This document shows, in pieces, positions 1-5,453 of a DNA stretch of 8,408 bases; the stretch's first letter is position 1, and each line of letters begins with the position of its first letter. Source of the stretch: Bacteroidales bacterium (GTDB lineage: Bacteria; Bacteroidota; Bacteroidia; Bacteroidales; UBA4181). The stretch lies in contig JAISKR010000113.1 in NCBI GenBank assembly GCA_031260845.1, positions 1 through 8,408 on the forward strand. Reading direction: 5' to 3'. Under the pieces are notes generated by a model, which saw only the letters and a program-made list of their open reading frames with translations, had not been told where the DNA came from and did not search any database. The position numbers were made by a program, and so were the translations under genes.

Positions 1-317
1 CTCGGGAAATTGGTGAGCATACCGCCGGGCCAGCGTTCTGTAACGTAAGGCATTCCTGCTTGTTTCACTTTTTCGGCAACCAAGTCCTTTGCCTGTTTTT
101 TGGTGGCTACAAACAATACTTTTCTGCCCGATTTGGCTATTTGACGTAACGCCATCGATGCTTCATCAAGTAGTCCCTGCGTTTTTTGCAAATCAATAAT
201 GTGGATTCCGTTGCGTTCCATGAAAATATAGGGCGCCATGTGCGGGTTCCACTTTCTTTTCAGGTGACCAAAATGGCAACCTGCTTCTAATAACTGTTCT
301 ACACTTACTTTTGACAT
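1..317 (-). CDS. rpsB: 30S ribosomal protein S2, N-terminal part (runs off left edge)
   Basis: Structural protein of the small ribosomal subunit; in bacteria S2 binds late on the 30S body near S1. The minus strand from the ATG at 317-315 reads without a stop to the window edge, giving 105 residues. It starts MSKVSVEQLLEAG and contains the S2 signatures HFGHLKRKWNPHMAPYI, RNGIHIIDLQKT, KSGRKVLFVATKKQA and ERWPGGMLTNFP. S2 is usually about 230-280 aa, so more than half lies outside the window. The start is supported by alignment with Bacteroidales S2 from memory and by the A-rich stretch just upstream (no Shine-Dalgarno at normal spacing, as is usual in this phylum). It is third in the rplM-rpsI-rpsB order, after a 169-nt spacer with hairpins, so its expression may be adjusted separately. 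tsf is the usual next gene but cannot be seen here. Confidence 0.97.
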   Translation of the reverse strand, partial: MSKVSVEQLLEAGCHFGHLKRKWNPHMAPYIFMERNGIHIIDLQKTQGLLDEASMALRQIAKSGRKVLFVATKKQAKDLVAEKVKQAGMPYVTERWPGGMLTNFP

Positions 318-388
318 TTTTTTTATTTGTTTTTAAATTTGTTTACTTTCCTTTTACATTAACTTGTTCGATGCAATTCCGCAGTAGC

Positions 389-405
389 GTACCAATTTGT
401 GGTAC
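389..405 (-). repeat. perfect 6-bp hairpin in rpsB leader
   Basis: In the transcribed sense GTACCA and TGGTAC pair over 6 bp with a 5-nt loop (CAAAT). Outside it, CCG and CGG triplets at about 379-381 and 409-411 could extend the stem after an internal loop. It lies about 70 nt upstream of the rpsB start codon. Confidence 0.4.
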
Positions 406-442
406 AGTCCGGGGAATTTGGATACTAAACCGCTCATTTTTT

Positions 443-464
443 GATGGACAGAAACCAGTCCATC
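443..464 (-). repeat. perfect 7-bp hairpin in rpsB leader
   Basis: In the transcribed (minus) sense GATGGAC and GTCCATC form a perfect 7-bp stem around an 8-nt loop (TGGTTTCT). It is followed by A residues, not T residues, so it is not an intrinsic terminator for this operon. It could be part of a regulatory RNA fold or a processing or stability element. Confidence 0.45.
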
Positions 465-486
465 GGAAATGACGACCAAAAAAAGA

Positions 487-873
487 TTAACGTTTGCTGA
501 ACTGGAAGCGTTTGCGTGCTTTCGGTCTGCCGGGCTTTTTGCGTTCCACTTCACGCGGGTCACGTGTCATGAAGCCTTCGGCTTTCAGTTTCGGCTTGTT
601 GGTTGCGTCCAATTTCACAAAGGCTCTTGAAATGGCTAAGCGCAATGCTTCCGCCTGCCCTTTGATGCCGCCGCCGTTCAAATTGGCTTTGACGTCGTAT
701 TTTCCGAGCACTTCCAATGTGTTAAACGGTTGTTCAACAATGTATTGAAGTGTTTCCAAAGGGAAATATACTTTCAAATCCTTATCATTTATTGTAACAG
801 TGCCTTTGCCTTCGCGCATATAAACACGGGCTACGGCTGCTTTTCTTCTTCCAATCGCGTTGATAATGTCCAT
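487..873 (-). CDS. rpsI: 30S ribosomal protein S9
   Basis: Small-subunit protein whose C-terminal tail reaches the P-site tRNA. It has 128 residues, the normal bacterial length. N-terminal INAIGRRKAAVARV, central NLNGGGIKGQAEALRLAI and the basic tail ending RKRFQFSKR are all S9 hallmarks; the final SKR is the conserved P-site contact. The ATG start at 873 is 3 nt after the rplM stop, with no room for a separate promoter, so it is co-transcribed with L13 as in most bacteria. No Shine-Dalgarno is visible; the upstream bases belong to the end of rplM. Nothing appears damaged or unusual in the protein. Confidence 0.99.
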   Translation of the reverse strand: MDIINAIGRRKAAVARVYMREGKGTVTINDKDLKVYFPLETLQYIVEQPFNTLEVLGKYDVKANLNGGGIKGQAEALRLAISRAFVKLDATNKPKLKAEGFMTRDPREVERKKPGRPKARKRFQFSKR

Positions 874-876
874 GAA

Positions 877-1332
877 TTATTTAATAATATTAAGGTTGAT
901 TGCTTTGGGTTGTTGTGACTCATGAGGATGCTCGTTGCCGGCATAAACATGAAGGTTGCGGAAAAGTTCTGCGCCCAACTTGTTTTTGGGCAACATTCCC
1001 TTCACACCTATTTCCACTACTGCTACCGGCTTTCTGTTCAACATATTTTCGGCGGTAGTGAAGCGTTGCCCGCCCGGATAACCGGTATGGCGAACGTATT
1101 CTTTCTTGGCGCGCTTGTTCCCTGTGAAACGGACTTTTTCCGCGTTAATCACAATCACATTGTCGCCACAATCCACGTGCGGCGTATAGTCGGGTTTATG
1201 CTTGCCTCTGAGTACAAGGGCTATCCGCGCACACAGGCGCCCAACCACTTCGTTTTGGGCATCTACAACCACCCATTCCTTATTAACAGTGGCTTTATTC
1301 GCCGATACTGTCTTGTAACTTAATGTATCCAC
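877..1332 (-). CDS. rplM: 50S ribosomal protein L13
   Basis: Early-assembly protein of the large subunit that binds 23S rRNA. The 151-residue product begins MDTLSYKT, the start typical of Bacteroidales L13. It contains VNKEWVVVDAQNEVVGRLC, HVDCGDNVIVINAEKV, TGYPGG and VKGMLPKNKLG, and ends NEHPHESQQPKAINLNIIK. The start codon is GTG (1332-1330). No ATG lies nearby in frame, and the protein alignment fixes the start there, so this is a genuine non-ATG start. It is the first gene of the operon: a -7 promoter element lies about 70 nt upstream, and a stem-loop sits at the predicted 5' end of the mRNA. The GTG start may lower its translation relative to rpsI, but that is inference. Confidence 0.98.
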   Translation of the reverse strand: MDTLSYKTVSANKATVNKEWVVVDAQNEVVGRLCARIALVLRGKHKPDYTPHVDCGDNVIVINAEKVRFTGNKRAKKEYVRHTGYPGGQRFTTAENMLNRKPVAVVEIGVKGMLPKNKLGAELFRNLHVYAGNEHPHESQQPKAINLNIIK

Positions 1333-1374
1333 TTACAATATATTGACTTAATTATTTAATATACAATATTATAT

Positions 1375-1397
1375 CGTATTCTTAACACAAGAATACG
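1375..1397 (-). promoter_or_regulatory. 9-bp stem-loop at predicted 5' end of rplM mRNA
   Basis: In the transcribed sense CGTATTCTT and AAGAATACG form a perfect 9-bp stem with a 5-nt loop (GTGTT). Its first base lies 5 nt past the TACCTTTG element (1410-1403), so it should be the first structure in the transcript. A short AT-rich stretch follows, including the palindrome CAATATATTG (1336-1345), just before the GTG start. Possible roles are an mRNA-stabilising 5' hairpin, an L13 autoregulatory site, or, read as DNA, an operator overlapping the start site. Confidence 0.5.
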
Positions 1398-1402
1398 GGC
1401 AG

Positions 1403-1410
1403 CAAAGGTA
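1403..1410 (-). promoter_or_regulatory. rplM-rpsI-rpsB promoter, -7 element
   Basis: TACCTTTG on the minus strand matches the Bacteroidetes -7 consensus TAnnTTTG. It predicts transcription from about 1396-1398 and a 5' UTR of about 65 nt. No good TTTG/TTG -33 element is visible at the expected 17-21 nt upstream, so the call rests on the -7 motif and its position. Confidence 0.6.
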
Positions 1411-1647
1411 CAACTTATTTTGAAATATACTACTCTTTGGAAGAATTATTTTTCAGAAATCGTCTTCCGATTACTTTTATCAAAAATTATTTCGGACGTT
1501 TGTACCCTTATTTCGTGGCAGGTCGCAAGGTTTATTATGCTTTGTTGCTGCGAGTTAGGCAGGCATGGAAACGCTGCTGACGGATATTTTAGCGAAAACA
1601 TTATTGTAAATTTTCTTTTTTAGCCGATTCTTTTTTAAATATTAACT
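1411..1647. other. divergent intergenic region, no convincing gene
   Basis: This is the part of the 1333-1698 gap that is not assigned to either promoter. It is AT-rich at both ends, with a more GC-balanced middle (about 1495-1590). A 51-codon minus-strand frame (ATG 1601 to TAA 1446) and a 67-codon plus-strand frame (1420-1623) are open, but neither protein resembles anything I recognise. Their overlap suggests at least one is chance. A weak inverted repeat, GGAAGA (1439-1444) with TCTTCC (1463-1468), is present. No tRNA, terminator or clear regulator site was identified. Confidence 0.5.
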
Positions 1648-1655
1648 TATCTTTG
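1648..1655 (+). promoter_or_regulatory. rhamnosidase promoter, -7 element
   Basis: TATCTTTG matches the Bacteroidetes TAnnTTTG -7 consensus. It predicts a start site near 1660 and a 5' UTR of about 40 nt before the ATG at 1699. A convincing -33 TTTG is not visible, which would be compatible with an activator-dependent promoter. A near-identical pair, CGAATATTTT (1656-1665) and CGAATGTTTT (1684-1693), lies just downstream. Confidence 0.5.
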
Positions 1656-1698
1656 CGAATATTTTTTATGCTCATAAACCTTACGAATGTTTTAATTT

Positions 1699-4407
1699 AT
1701 GTTGAGAAAATTAAAAAAAATCATTTCCATTGCGTCACTGGCATTTTTGCCGGCGTCATACCTTGCTGCTTTTGAACCAAGCAATCTTCGTTGTGAATAT
1801 CTGTCTCGCCCTCTGGGGATTGACGTTCCTGCGCCACGCCTGACGTGGATTTTAGACGATGCTCGTTACGGCGCCCTGCAAACCGCCTATCGTTTGGTGG
1901 TAGGAACCGACTCTGCGGCTGTTGCTGCGGGACGTGGCGATGCCTGGGACACCCGAAAAACAGCGTCGTGCGATATGTTGGCGGTTTATTCCGGCAATCC
2001 GCTTGAATCGTTTACCAAATATTATTGGTGTGTCCGCATTTGGGACAAGGACGGCACGGAATCCGTACCCGTCGTTTCCTCTTTTGAAACAGGCATGATG
2101 GCTTTCGGCAAATGGAAGGGAACGTGGATTAGCGACGGATACTCGCCGGGGCAAGGCAACAGCAAGGACGTTAAACCCGCCCCCTATTTCCGCAAGGAAT
2201 TTACAGCAGCCAAAAAAATCAAGTCGGCACGCGCCTACATAGCCGTTGCCGGTCTGTACGAACTCTATATCAACGGCGAGCGGATAGGCGACCATCGACT
2301 GGACCCTGCCGTTACGAAATTCGACCGCCGTACATTATATGTTGTGTATGACGTGACGCAGGCTTTGCAAAACGGCAAAAACGCCATTGGCGTGCTGCTC
2401 GGCAACGGATGGTACAACCACCAGTCCATTACTATATGGTATTATCATTTGGTACCTTGGCGCGACCGTCCCGCTTTTTGCATGGATTTGCGCATCACCT
2501 ACGAGGACGGAACTGTGGAAACCATTGCCAGCAACCAAAGTTGGAAAACCTCTTTAAGTCCGCTCGTGTTCAACAATATTTTTACCGGCGAACACTATGA
2601 CGCCCGTTTGGAACAACCCGGCTGGAACACGGTCGGTTTCGATGATTCGCAGTGGAAAGGCATTTTTATTCGCACTGCACCGTCGCAACGCATTATTTCG
2701 CAGCAGTTTCATCCCATCCGTAATACGGAAAAAATTCCTGTTGCAACCATGAAAAAGGTAGATGACCTGACTTATCTGTTTGACTTGGGAAGAAACATAG
2801 CAGGCGTCAGCGAATTGCGGGTGCAGGGCGCGGCAGGCACGGAAATACGCCTGCTGCACGGCGAAACGCTGGGGGATGACGGCTTGCCGAATATGGAACA
2901 TTTGTCAGGTTTTCATCGACCGGAAGACGATTCCGACCCTTTCGGCACCGATATTTTTACGCTCAGCGGCAAAGGCGAGGAATCTTTCATGTCGCGCTTC
3001 AATTACAAAGGCTTTCAATACGTGAAAGTAACTGCCAGCGAGCCGATTACCCTTACCGAAGAATCGCTTACGGGATGGTTCATGCACACTGACCTTCCTG
3101 CTGTGGGAAATATCGAAACGTCCAATCCTCTTATCAACAAGATATGGTGGGCAACCAACAATTCCTATCGGTCAAATATGCACGGCTATCCTACCGACTG
3201 CCCGCACCGCGAGAAAAACGGTTGGACGGACGCCCATCTCATTGTCGAAACAGGTCTGTACAATTTCGACGGCATCACCATTTACGAAAAATGGCTGGCT
3301 GACCACCGCGACGAGCAACAGCCCAACGGACTTTTCCCGTCCAAGATTCCCAGCAGCGGCGACGGCTATACCTGGGCTAACGGCATAGACTGGACAAGTT
3401 CCATTGCCGTCGTTCCTTGGAATATCTATCTGTTTTATGGCGACAGCCGCTTGTTGATTGCCAGTTACGAGCATATCAAACGCTTGGTTGACCGCGTAAC
3501 CGATTCCAGTCCCGACGGGCTTACCTCATGGGGCTTGGGCGACTGGGTGCCCTACAATTCAAAGGCGTCTGTGGAACTGACTTCTTCCATTTATTATTAT
3601 GCGGATGCGCAGATTCTGACAAAAACCGCCTGTTTACTGGGCAACAAGAAGGAAGAGAATAAATATGCCGCATTGTCTGCCAAAATAAAAGACGCCATCA
3701 ACGACAAATATTTAGACCGGGAAGCGGGAACCTATCGCGAAGGCTTTCAGACAGGTTTGAGTATGGCGCTGTTCTGGGGCGTTGTTCCCGACGATATGAA
3801 AACAAAAGTGGCGTCCACACTGGCTGCGATGGTGAAGAAAAGCGATTATCATCTCGACGTGGGTGAATTGGGGTCCAAAACCCTGCTCAATGCGCTGAGT
3901 GAGAACGGTTATGGCGACATTGCCTATCGGGTTGCTTCGCAAAAAACCGTTCCTTCGTGGGGCTACTGGTTGGTCAACGGCGCTACCACGCTGTATGAAG
4001 ACTGGACAAATGCCGCCGTCAACGGTCATGCCGGTTCGCTTAACCATGTCCTTTTCGGCGAAATCGGCGCGTGGTTTTATAAAGCGCTGGGGGGGATTCA
4101 TCCCGACCCCGAAAAGCCCGGATTCAAAAACATTCTGCTGCAACCCAACTTCGTTGCCGGTCTGAATTATTCCAAAACGTCCTACGACTCGCCCCGCGGA
4201 CTGATTGTGTCGAATTGGGAAAGAAAAGGCAGCACTGTCATCTATCAAGTGACTGTCCCTGCCAATGCTACCGCCACGCTCACACTTTCAGGCAAGATGC
4301 AGATAAAGAAGGCGGAAGTCAACGACAACGGGAAAATAACCCTGACCAAGACGGATAACGGCTATCATTTACCTGCCGGACAGTATGTTTTCACCATTGG
4401 TCAATAA
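1699..4407 (+). CDS. secreted GH78 alpha-L-rhamnosidase
   Basis: Hydrolyses terminal alpha-L-rhamnose from glycans or glycosides by the inverting GH78 mechanism. The 902-aa protein has a type I signal peptide (basic start MLRKLKK, hydrophobic 8-23, likely cleavage near Ala23-Ala24; no lipobox Cys). The domain order is: Ig-like N-terminal domain about 25-130; jelly-roll N domain about 160-335 (AYIAVAGLYELYINGERIG); concanavalin-like domain about 345-450 (YLFDLGRNIAGVSEL); (alpha/alpha)6 catalytic barrel about 455-800; C-terminal beta domain to 902. The family general acid is Glu505 in TDCPHREKNGW and the general base is Glu767 in NGATTLYEDW, so it should be active. Oddity: after Trp509 it reads TDAH, where I recall TGDAH in many relatives. 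It is transcribed alone; no SusC/SusD, transporter or regulator flanks it, so its substrate (plant pectin side chains, rhamnosides, exopolysaccharide) cannot be told. No Shine-Dalgarno; an AT-rich leader precedes the ATG. Confidence 0.97.
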   Translation: MLRKLKKIISIASLAFLPASYLAAFEPSNLRCEYLSRPLGIDVPAPRLTWILDDARYGALQTAYRLVVGTDSAAVAAGRGDAWDTRKTASCDMLAVYSGNPLESFTKYYWCVRIWDKDGTESVPVVSSFETGMMAFGKWKGTWISDGYSPGQGNSKDVKPAPYFRKEFTAAKKIKSARAYIAVAGLYELYINGERIGDHRLDPAVTKFDRRTLYVVYDVTQALQNGKNAIGVLLGNGWYNHQSITIWYYHLVPWRDRPAFCMDLRITYEDGTVETIASNQSWKTSLSPLVFNNIFTGEHYDARLEQPGWNTVGFDDSQWKGIFIRTAPSQRIISQQFHPIRNTEKIPVATMKKVDDLTYLFDLGRNIAGVSELRVQGAAGTEIRLLHGETLGDDGLPNMEHLSGFHRPEDDSDPFGTDIFTLSGKGEESFMSRFNYKGFQYVKVTASEPITLTEESLTGWFMHTDLPAVGNIETSNPLINKIWWATNNSYRSNMHGYPTDCPHREKNGWTDAHLIVETGLYNFDGITIYEKWLADHRDEQQPNGLFPSKIPSSGDGYTWANGIDWTSSIAVVPWNIYLFYGDSRLLIASYEHIKRLVDRVTDSSPDGLTSWGLGDWVPYNSKASVELTSSIYYYADAQILTKTACLLGNKKEENKYAALSAKIKDAINDKYLDREAGTYREGFQTGLSMALFWGVVPDDMKTKVASTLAAMVKKSDYHLDVGELGSKTLLNALSENGYGDIAYRVASQKTVPSWGYWLVNGATTLYEDWTNAAVNGHAGSLNHVLFGEIGAWFYKALGGIHPDPEKPGFKNILLQPNFVAGLNYSKTSYDSPRGLIVSNWERKGSTVIYQVTVPANATATLTLSGKMQIKKAEVNDNGKITLTKTDNGYHLPAGQYVFTIGQ

Positions 4408-4422
4408 CATTGTCAAATTCGT

Positions 4423-4463
4423 AATTACGGAAACCGTGAGAAAGTTCGTAATTCGTAATTTTT
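4423..4463 (+). terminator. likely terminator between convergent genes
   Basis: On the plus strand AATTACGGA (4423-4431) pairs with TTCGTAATT (4445-4453) over 9 bp with one G-U pair and a 13-nt loop. A TTTTT tract follows at 4459-4463. This would end the rhamnosidase transcript. Competing pairings exist: TGTCAA/TTGACA (4411-4416 with 4466-4471) and ACCGTG/CACGGT (4433-4438 with 4470-4475). The last could serve the opposing peptidase transcript, although its T-run is poor. Confidence 0.45.
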
Positions 4464-4475
4464 AATTGACACGGT

Positions 4476-5453
4476 CTATCTCAATCGCAATTTTTGTCCG
4501 GGTTTGATGATGGAATTTTCGGTCAGTCCGTTGAGTTTGCGCAGGGCATCTACTGTGGTGCCGTAGCGGCGTGCCAAACTGTACAGGGTGTCGCCTTTTT
4601 GTATGGTATGCGTGGAAGTGGTCGTGTCGGTTGTGGTTGTTGCGGCTGTTTTTTGTTGCGGCGTTGGGGCTTGCAAGGTTTTTCCGACAAGTTTGTAACT
4701 TTCTTCGCTCAATACGAGTGTGGGCGATTTTACGCGGCAGTTCTCAAAGTCAATCAGCAGGCGGGGATTAAAAGGCTCGCCCTTGAATCGCGTTTCAAAA
4801 TGCAGGTGCACGCCTGAGGCGTTGCCGGTACGCCCGCCGCCGCCAATCAAATCCCCCGCGCTCAACTGTTGATTGACGCTGACTGCGATGCTGTTGAGAT
4901 GGCTATATACCGTTTCCAGTCCGTTGCTGTGCCTGACGACTACCACCTTGCCGTAGGCGCCGTAAAGTTTAGCCATTCGCACCATTCCGTCGAAAGCGCA
5001 ATATACGGGGTCGTTCAGTTCCACTTTCAGGTCGATGCCGGTGTGCATTGACCTGCCGCGCATTCCAAATTCCGAATTGACCTTTCCGCACGACGGCATG
5101 ACGAATTTCGCGTCGTCCACGTTCAAAGTCGTTGTTCCGGCTGGCGTTGCCGATGCATTCAGCCGCACGTGTTCCGTATTCCAACTGTCGCCGTAGTATT
5201 CCATCGCCGGATACGCGCCCGCTCTGCTTTTCGCAGATGATTCCGGTCTCGCTTCCGCAACCGGCTTCGACGTTTCCGCAACAGCCGGCTGTTCGCTTTT
5301 GGGCGTCGGCTCGGCAGCCCAATCTTCGTTCACAATGCTTACGGCAGGCTCTGCCACCATCTGACGCAAAGATTTACAAGCCGCAAACACCATCACAACC
5401 ATCAACAAAAAAGACCGTAATAACGACTTTGCCGTTCGTAATTGTTTTGTCAT
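4476..5453 (-). CDS. M23 (LytM) peptidase, lipoprotein-like, with C-terminal LysM
   Basis: Predicted zinc endopeptidase that cuts peptidoglycan cross-links or activates amidases in the periplasm. The 325-aa product starts with a lipoprotein-type signal (basic residues, hydrophobic 15-25, FAAC with Cys26). A low-complexity Pro/Glu/Ala-rich linker follows (about 35-80). The M23 domain spans about 115-232, and all zinc and catalytic residues are present: His137 and Asp141 in MHTGIDL, His185 in VYSHL, His216 and His218 in HLHFE. A Thr-rich linker (about 262-282) leads to a complete LysM domain (282-325, HTIQKGDTLYSLARRYGTT to the end) for glycan binding. Intact catalytic residues argue for a hydrolase rather than an EnvC/NlpD-type activator that has lost them. 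The start is set by the ATGA overlap with the flippase stop (5453-5450), which implies translational coupling. It is last in the operon. No acidic surface-export signal follows Cys26, so a periplasm-facing location is likelier. Confidence 0.94.
   Translation of the reverse strand: MTKQLRTAKSLLRSFLLMVVMVFAACKSLRQMVAEPAVSIVNEDWAAEPTPKSEQPAVAETSKPVAEARPESSAKSRAGAYPAMEYYGDSWNTEHVRLNASATPAGTTTLNVDDAKFVMPSCGKVNSEFGMRGRSMHTGIDLKVELNDPVYCAFDGMVRMAKLYGAYGKVVVVRHSNGLETVYSHLNSIAVSVNQQLSAGDLIGGGGRTGNASGVHLHFETRFKGEPFNPRLLIDFENCRVKSPTLVLSEESYKLVGKTLQAPTPQQKTAATTTTDTTTSTHTIQKGDTLYSLARRYGTTVDALRKLNGLTENSIIKPGQKLRLR

Larger units (their letters stand above)
318..486 (-). promoter_or_regulatory. rpsI-rpsB spacer, candidate structured rpsB leader
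   Basis: This 169-nt stretch between the S9 stop and the S2 start holds no convincing gene, which is long for an operon whose previous gap is 3 nt. It contains two perfect hairpins (443-464 and 389-405) and ends in an A-rich stretch directly before the rpsB ATG. On the minus strand a T-run (TCTTTTTTT) directly follows the rpsI stop, but no strong stem precedes it, so it is not a good terminator. No clear TAnnTTTG promoter was seen in the spacer. Known in other bacteria: ribosomal protein mRNAs, including rpsB in gammaproteobacteria, carry autoregulatory leaders. That this one does is an inference. Confidence 0.35.

Noticed and set aside
443..464. The rpsB leader hairpin as an intrinsic terminator
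   Set aside because: In the transcribed direction it is followed by A residues; the T-run lies on the wrong side.
354..563. A 69-codon minus-strand frame across the rpsI end and the rpsI-rpsB spacer
   Set aside because: It overlaps the certain rpsI gene in another frame and resembles nothing known; the spacer is better explained as a leader.
1386..1577. A second plus-strand open frame in the same region, with a basic, aromatic-rich end
   Set aside because: It has no ATG start, overlaps other open frames and the rplM promoter, and is short enough to be chance.
1420..1623. A 67-codon plus-strand frame upstream of the rhamnosidase
   Set aside because: It starts next to the rplM promoter, lies in AT-rich DNA, has no promoter of its own and no family resemblance.
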